A stretch of 10,655 nt of DNA, taken from an uncultured Bacilli bacterium. GTDB taxonomy: Bacteria; Bacillota_I; Bacilli_A; RF39; UBA660. A model generated the notes under the pieces. It saw only the letters and a program-made list of their open reading frames with translations. It did no database searches and was not told where the DNA came from. The position numbers were made by a program, and so were the translations under genes. Numbering within the stretch: position 1 is the first letter of the stretch; each line of letters begins with the position of its first letter. Of this stretch, positions 7,263-10,655 are shown piece by piece. The stretch lies in assembly GCA_947623645.1 (NCBI GenBank), contig CANQHK010000032.1, forward strand, positions 1 through 10,655, in the 5' to 3' direction.

Positions 7263-7292
7263 ATTATAACAGAAAAAAAATAGATTATTCAA
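7263..7292 (-). promoter_or_regulatory. Extended -10 promoter of the tsa operon
   Basis: On the minus strand TTGAAT (7292-7287) is followed after 18 nt by TATAAT (7268-7263), with TG one base before the -10 (TGTTATAAT), an extended -10. The -35 falls in the loop and adjoining stem of the preceding terminator. Confidence 0.7.
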
Positions 7293-7301
7293 CCTATTTT
7301 T
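7273..7301 (-). terminator. Rho-independent terminator of the 919/81/56-residue operon
   Basis: On the minus strand AAAAATAGGTT pairs with AATCTATTTTT around a GAAT loop, an 11 bp stem with one G-U pair. It ends in a run of eight T, part of which is shared with the stem. The wobble becomes A-C on the other strand, so it favours minus-strand transcripts. It begins 16 nt after the stop of the 56-residue gene. Confidence 0.75.
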
Positions 7302-7316
7302 CTTTTTTTCTTCATT

Positions 7317-7487
7317 TTATAATGTTTTGAACTGAAAGTAAATTTTCATACTCTGTAAAAAATTAGGATTTTTAAGTGCATTTGTTAATTTTGGAGTTAC
7401 TTCTGAAAAAAATTCAATTTCTTCATAAATACCATCTAGACTATAATTTTCCATAATTTCATCTTCTAGTATCATTTCCTGTTCCAT
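7317..7487 (-). CDS. 56-residue hypothetical protein
   Basis: This small ORF runs from ATG (7485-7487) to TAA (7317-7319). It starts MEQEMILEDEIMENYSLDGI and ends FLQSMKIYFQFKTL. AAGGAG lies 8 nt upstream of the ATG and overlaps the TAA of the preceding 81-residue gene, so the two are closely joined. The N-terminal half is strongly acidic; the C-terminal half is basic and aromatic, a split that suggests a short helix-hairpin or a binding partner. There is no membrane segment and I recognise no family. It is the last gene before the terminator. Operon position suggests a role with the 919-residue protein, but this is inference. Confidence 0.7.
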   Translation of the reverse strand: MEQEMILEDEIMENYSLDGIYEEIEFFSEVTPKLTNALKNPNFLQSMKIYFQFKTL

Positions 7488-7498
7488 TTTTATTCTCC

Positions 7499-7744
7499 TT
7501 ATTCAGCGGGTTGTAAATACTTTGATAATAATTGAATCATTTTTTCATCTTTTACATCTCGAATATATTTTTTGTTATCTTTATCAATTTCCTCAATAAT
7601 TCGAAATTCATCTGTAACATCTTCACCATTATCTGTAATTCTTACAGCTAAATAGTAATTTTTTTCCTTATAAATTGCTTGATTTAATATAATGTATTTT
7701 TTTCCATCTTTTAATGTCATAATTTTATTAATTCTATTTTCCAT
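7499..7744 (-). CDS. 81-residue hypothetical protein, DUF1292-like beta-rich
   Basis: The 81-residue product starts MENRINKIMTLKDGKKYIIL and alternates short strands with turns (YYLAVRITDNGEDVTDEFRI) before a C-terminal helix (EKMIQLLSKYLQ). The pattern of LKDG-x-YIIL, a YYL strand and an acidic turn recalls small SH3-like proteins such as DUF1292 (YrzB); I give this as a resemblance only. It has no signal peptide or membrane segment. GGAGGT lies 6 nt before the ATG, and the 919-residue gene stops 12 nt upstream, so the genes are in one operon. Function is unknown. Confidence 0.8.
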   Translation of the reverse strand: MENRINKIMTLKDGKKYIILNQAIYKEKNYYLAVRITDNGEDVTDEFRIIEEIDKDNKKYIRDVKDEKMIQLLSKYLQPAE

Positions 7745-7756
7745 AAAATACCTCCA

Positions 7757-10516
7757 TTATCTTACTTTACTTTCTGACGTATTGTCTAAGTGTAAAAATC
7801 CTAAACTACCTTCATCATTTTCATAAGCAGATACTACTTCATAACCTTGATCAATATAATTTTGAACTTGATCATAAGGAATTGCTACAACTTGTCCATC
7901 AACCATTGCATAGATACCACCAGGAACAGCATTTTCCCAGTTCGCAGAAGTTGTTATAGCATGCATTGGATTCTGTTCTTTTAAAGCATCTTCTGCAGTT
8001 GCATAAACAGTATTATCAACACCATCAACAACTTTGTTAAGTGCCGCCTGCTCTGGACCATTAACAAAAACACTAAATGCATCTGTAAAATCTTTTTCTA
8101 AATCAGAAACATCTTCTGCCTCATCGACATCTTCTTCTACCGGAGAATCTTCTAATACTGGATGTTCTTCTGTAATGTTCTCCTGTCCTTGCTCAATATC
8201 TATTTGACTAGAAATTTCAGAAGAACTTTCAGGAACCTCCTTCTTTTCTTCTTCATTTTCTATATCAACATTTTCCTGACTTTCAATAGCCTTCACTTCT
8301 GCTAAAGAAGAATTATAATCAGCTGTTTTAAATGCTCCTAAAGAAGTAACAGCAGCAACAATTGCAATAATAGCAGCTCGTACTTTTTTCTTAAATGAGA
8401 AACTTTTAATTTTTTCTAGTAAAGCTTGCGAAGTCGGAGGAGTAATACTACTTATTTCTTCTTCAGAAATATAATAAACAGATTTTTTATAATCCTCTAA
8501 AATTCGTTCTTTCAAATCTTCTGGAGAATGCTTTTCTAAGTAATTCTGTTGTTGTTCTAATTGTAAAGATTTTTCTTGAAGTTTATGAAGTGTTTCCACA
8601 TCTTTCCTTCTAGCTTCAAAATCTTTATAATCCATTCTATCTTTTCCATCAATTTCTTCAATTCTTTGTTTTGCTTCTCGACTTTGCTGCTCATATTTTT
8701 CTAAATTTCGTTGAATCTGTCTAGGATTTACTACTTTTTCAGTTTCTTGAATTTTATGAATTCGTATTTCTATACGATTGGCCTGCTTATATAAGTTATC
8801 AATTGTTTGATTCTGTAGTAGTAAATCGTCTTCATCTAAAACTAAATACTTTATAGATTTCTTATTTGCTTCAATTGCTTTATTCAATTGTTTAAGAGTC
8901 TTCTTTAATTCTGGTAATTTTCGTTGTTCTTCATATCGCTGCAATTCTGAATTTAAATGTTCCATGACATTTTCATAATTTTGAATTTCTTTCTTTAACT
9001 CAACCTTTTCTTCTCTGTCATCCATCATTTCTTGTTGTTTAAAATATTGATCGGCTTCAATTCGAGCTTCTAGTTCAGACATTTGAATTTGAATTTTTTG
9101 AATTTCTTTTTCGGTTGATTCATAAGAACTTTGATCTTGTTTAAACACTCCTTCAATTTCTGAACTACTAATAGTTGCAATCAATAGATCGATTTCTTTT
9201 TCTACCTCTTCAGGAGGCCTTTGTTGACGCATCATCATTTGAATTTCATCGTATATCTTTTGAGGATCCCTTTGAAGTTTAGCAACATCATTTTTTATCT
9301 GTGAAATCCTTTTATCAATTTCCACAATTTCAGGAATATTTTCTATCTTAGATTCAAATTTTCCATTTTCATCTAAAGAATCAATTCCATATTTTTTACG
9401 AAATTCATCTTCGCTGTTTTTATATTCTTCCTTATAAGAATGTTCTATTTTACTCTGTTCTGAAGTCAAGCGTTCTAGTTTTTCAATATGTTCCATATAA
9501 CTATCTGCAATATAAGAAACATATTCATCCAAATTATTTGCTTTCCATTCTAACAACTCAATCTGAGAACTAGGAATATAAAGTACATCATCTGTTTCAT
9601 CAGAAGAGAACTTCGGATTTTCAAATTCTTCACGAGCTTTTTTTAAATCTTCCTTACCTTCGGCAGCTTGTTTTCTAGCCTCTTCTAGTTGTTTTTTTAA
9701 TTTCTGTATTTGTCGATTTTCAGAATTTATCATTTGTTTAATGGAAACTAATTTCTGAGTATTTATTTCAAGAACAGTTTTTTTCCAAGCTTTTACATTT
9801 TGATAATCTTCTTCACGTTCTTTTTTCTTAAGTTCTATTAAATCTTCTCTATTCTTTTCAAGTTGTGATAGATTTTCTTCTAATTCATGAAGTTTTTTTT
9901 GTTGTTCTTCACTCCGATATTTTTTACTGCTAGCATCCAACAAAAATTTAAGTGGATCCTTTACTTCTTCTAAAACAGTTTCAACTTTTTGATCATTTTC
10001 TTGAATATTTGGTTTTCCCTGAGTAATTAGAGTCTTTTGTTTAATATGTTCACCAGAAATATAATTTAAGGCAAGAGGACTTTGAAGGTCAAATTCTTTC
10101 AATGGAATTTGAATTCCATCTGAAAATTTTAAAAATTCAATTTCATCATTTTTGTTAGCAATATCAATAGCACGTCGAATAAAATCATCTTCGCTTTCAC
10201 TAGCTTTTTGAACAACTGTAGATTTATAGGCACCTGTTTTTTCTTCTAAATTAGCTTGAATTTGTTGCAACATTTTAACCTTTTGTGTCTGATATTCTCC
10301 TTTTATTAAATTTAAAACAATGGGACTATGGACATCAAAATTTTCTAAAGGTATTTTAATTCCATCAGAAAAATTCATAACAACGTTTTCACTAAGTTTG
10401 CTATCTTCATCAAGAACTCGACGAATAAAATCATCTACAGTTTCATCTTCTCCTTGTAAAATATTTACTAATTCTTCATCACTATGTACACTACCTGTAT
10501 TCAAATCATTTTTCAT
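7757..10516 (-). CDS. 919-residue coiled-coil membrane protein of unknown function with N-terminal tandem repeats
   Basis: I do not recognise this protein. Two 82-residue-period modules lie at about 24-75 and 106-157; each has DDFIRR, FSDGI-x-IPL and SP-x-x-LN-x-I-x-GE. A long charged region rich in Glu, Lys, Gln and Leu (about 200-680) has the pattern of broken coiled coils. A positive cluster (SFSFKKKVR) precedes one hydrophobic segment at about 713-729, so the N-terminus and coils should be cytoplasmic and the C-terminus outside. A strongly acidic linker (about 745-810) leads to a compact domain (about 811-911) with GGIYAMVDGQVVAIPYDQV. No cysteine occurs in the protein. The start is Met at 10516 because GGGAGGTA lies just upstream and the promoter at 10549-10577 is inside the longer frame, which could otherwise open at a TTG at 10597. 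It leads a three-gene operon. A structural, envelope-linked or defence role is possible; nothing decides it. Confidence 0.85.
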   Translation of the reverse strand: MKNDLNTGSVHSDEELVNILQGEDETVDDFIRRVLDEDSKLSENVVMNFSDGIKIPLENFDVHSPIVLNLIKGEYQTQKVKMLQQIQANLEEKTGAYKSTVVQKASESEDDFIRRAIDIANKNDEIEFLKFSDGIQIPLKEFDLQSPLALNYISGEHIKQKTLITQGKPNIQENDQKVETVLEEVKDPLKFLLDASSKKYRSEEQQKKLHELEENLSQLEKNREDLIELKKKEREEDYQNVKAWKKTVLEINTQKLVSIKQMINSENRQIQKLKKQLEEARKQAAEGKEDLKKAREEFENPKFSSDETDDVLYIPSSQIELLEWKANNLDEYVSYIADSYMEHIEKLERLTSEQSKIEHSYKEEYKNSEDEFRKKYGIDSLDENGKFESKIENIPEIVEIDKRISQIKNDVAKLQRDPQKIYDEIQMMMRQQRPPEEVEKEIDLLIATISSSEIEGVFKQDQSSYESTEKEIQKIQIQMSELEARIEADQYFKQQEMMDDREEKVELKKEIQNYENVMEHLNSELQRYEEQRKLPELKKTLKQLNKAIEANKKSIKYLVLDEDDLLLQNQTIDNLYKQANRIEIRIHKIQETEKVVNPRQIQRNLEKYEQQSREAKQRIEEIDGKDRMDYKDFEARRKDVETLHKLQEKSLQLEQQQNYLEKHSPEDLKERILEDYKKSVYYISEEEISSITPPTSQALLEKIKSFSFKKKVRAAIIAIVAAVTSLGAFKTADYNSSLAEVKAIESQENVDIENEEEKKEVPESSSEISSQIDIEQGQENITEEHPVLEDSPVEEDVDEAEDVSDLEKDFTDAFSVFVNGPEQAALNKVVDGVDNTVYATAEDALKEQNPMHAITTSANWENAVPGGIYAMVDGQVVAIPYDQVQNYIDQGYEVVSAYENDEGSLGFLHLDNTSESKVR
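10046..10201 (-). repeat. Second copy of the N-terminal module of the 919-residue protein
   Basis: Codons 106-157 repeat codons 24-75 at an exact offset of 82 codons (246 bp). Shared landmarks are DDFIRR, FSDGI, SP and GE, all at the same spacing. At DNA level bases 10176-10190 and 10422-10436 are identical (cgaataaaatcatct). Confidence 0.8.
10292..10447 (-). repeat. First copy of the N-terminal module of the 919-residue protein
   Basis: Codons 24-75 form the first copy. Its offset from the second copy stays at 82 residues at each landmark (28/110, 49/131, 64/146, 74/156), so no gap is needed to align them. Confidence 0.8.
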
Positions 10517-10520
10517 AGAA

Positions 10521-10528
10521 TACCTCCC
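10521..10528 (-). promoter_or_regulatory. Ribosome binding site that sets the start of the 919-residue gene
   Basis: GGGAGGTA on the minus strand lies 4 nt before the ATG at 10516, close to a perfect anti-16S match. It supports the shorter start over the upstream TTG in the same frame, which lies beyond the promoter. Confidence 0.75.
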
Positions 10529-10548
10529 TAGTCTCATACTATAATAGA

Positions 10549-10577
10549 ATTTTACCAAAAAAAATAAAAAATGTCTA
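10549..10577 (-). promoter_or_regulatory. Near-consensus extended -10 promoter of the 919-residue gene operon
   Basis: On the minus strand TAGACA (10577-10572) is followed after 17 nt by TAAAAT (10554-10549), with TG before the -10 (TGGTAAAAT). The -35 and -10 each match the sigma-A consensus at 5 of 6 positions. The T-rich spacer may add bending. Transcription should start near 10542. Confidence 0.8.
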
Positions 10578-10595
10578 CAGTTTTTTAAAGAAAAC

Positions 10596-10627
10596 AAAAA
10601 AAGAATCGAAAAAATAATGACGATTCT
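10596..10627 (-). terminator. Rho-independent terminator of an upstream gene outside the window
   Basis: On the minus strand AGAATCG pairs with CGATTCT (7 bp) around a 12 nt loop and is followed by six T. It closes a transcript that enters from the right edge and lies just upstream of the next promoter. Confidence 0.7.
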
Positions 10628-10651
10628 AAAAAAAGCATAAAAAAAATGCTT
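10628..10651 (-). terminator. Second, tandem terminator-like hairpin
   Basis: On the minus strand AAGCAT pairs with ATGCTT (6 bp) around a 7 nt T-loop, followed by five T. It directly precedes the hairpin at 10596-10627, so the upstream transcript appears to end at two terminators in a row. The stem is short and A+T-rich. Confidence 0.5.
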
Positions 10652-10655
10652 GGCA

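Noticed and set aside
10320..10544. 74-codon plus-strand ORF
   Set aside because: It mirrors the N-terminal repeat of the 919-residue gene and its promoter region, with no ribosome site.
10517..10597. 27-codon N-terminal extension of the 919-residue protein from a TTG
   Set aside because: The TTG is upstream of the strong promoter and has no good ribosome site, while the ATG at 10516 has GGGAGGTA directly before it.

Overview
This A+T-rich window has Bacillota (Firmicutes)-style ribosome binding sites, U-tract terminators and TGA used as a stop. The contents fit a gut-type Bacillota lineage such as Bacilli, Erysipelotrichia or Clostridia, but I cannot name the genus. Every gene I can support lies on the minus strand, so transcription runs from high to low coordinates. 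No tRNA, rRNA, CRISPR array or insertion sequence is visible, and no gene-free stretch exceeds about 300 bases.

Region A (10655 to 7273): two tandem terminators close an operon that lies outside the window. A near-consensus promoter then drives a three-gene operon. It encodes a 919-residue coiled-coil membrane protein that I do not recognise, an 81-residue protein and a 56-residue protein, and ends at a hairpin terminator. This is the least explained part of the window.

Region B (7292 to 3697): a promoter whose -35 element lies inside the preceding terminator hairpin drives tsaE, tsaB, rimI, tsaD and a 326-residue DUF7309/DUF6930-like gene. The genes overlap, abut or nearly touch, and a terminator overlaps the last stop codon. 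TsaE, TsaB and TsaD act together, with TsaC/YwlC made elsewhere, to form the tRNA t6A modification.

Region C (3649 to 2178): remains of an ABC importer. The NMT1/SsuA-like substrate-binding protein is intact, but its ATPase stops right after the signature motif and no permease gene is present. A 10-codon in-frame remnant after the stop suggests an internal deletion. The binding protein also has Ser where a lipobox Cys would be expected.

Region D (2167 to 1): a membrane-anchored family 3 glycoside hydrolase (NagZ-like) with its own promoter, then a 42-residue small ORF and the N-terminal part of a large serine recombinase cut by the window edge. The recombinase suggests that an integrative element starts here and extends to the left.
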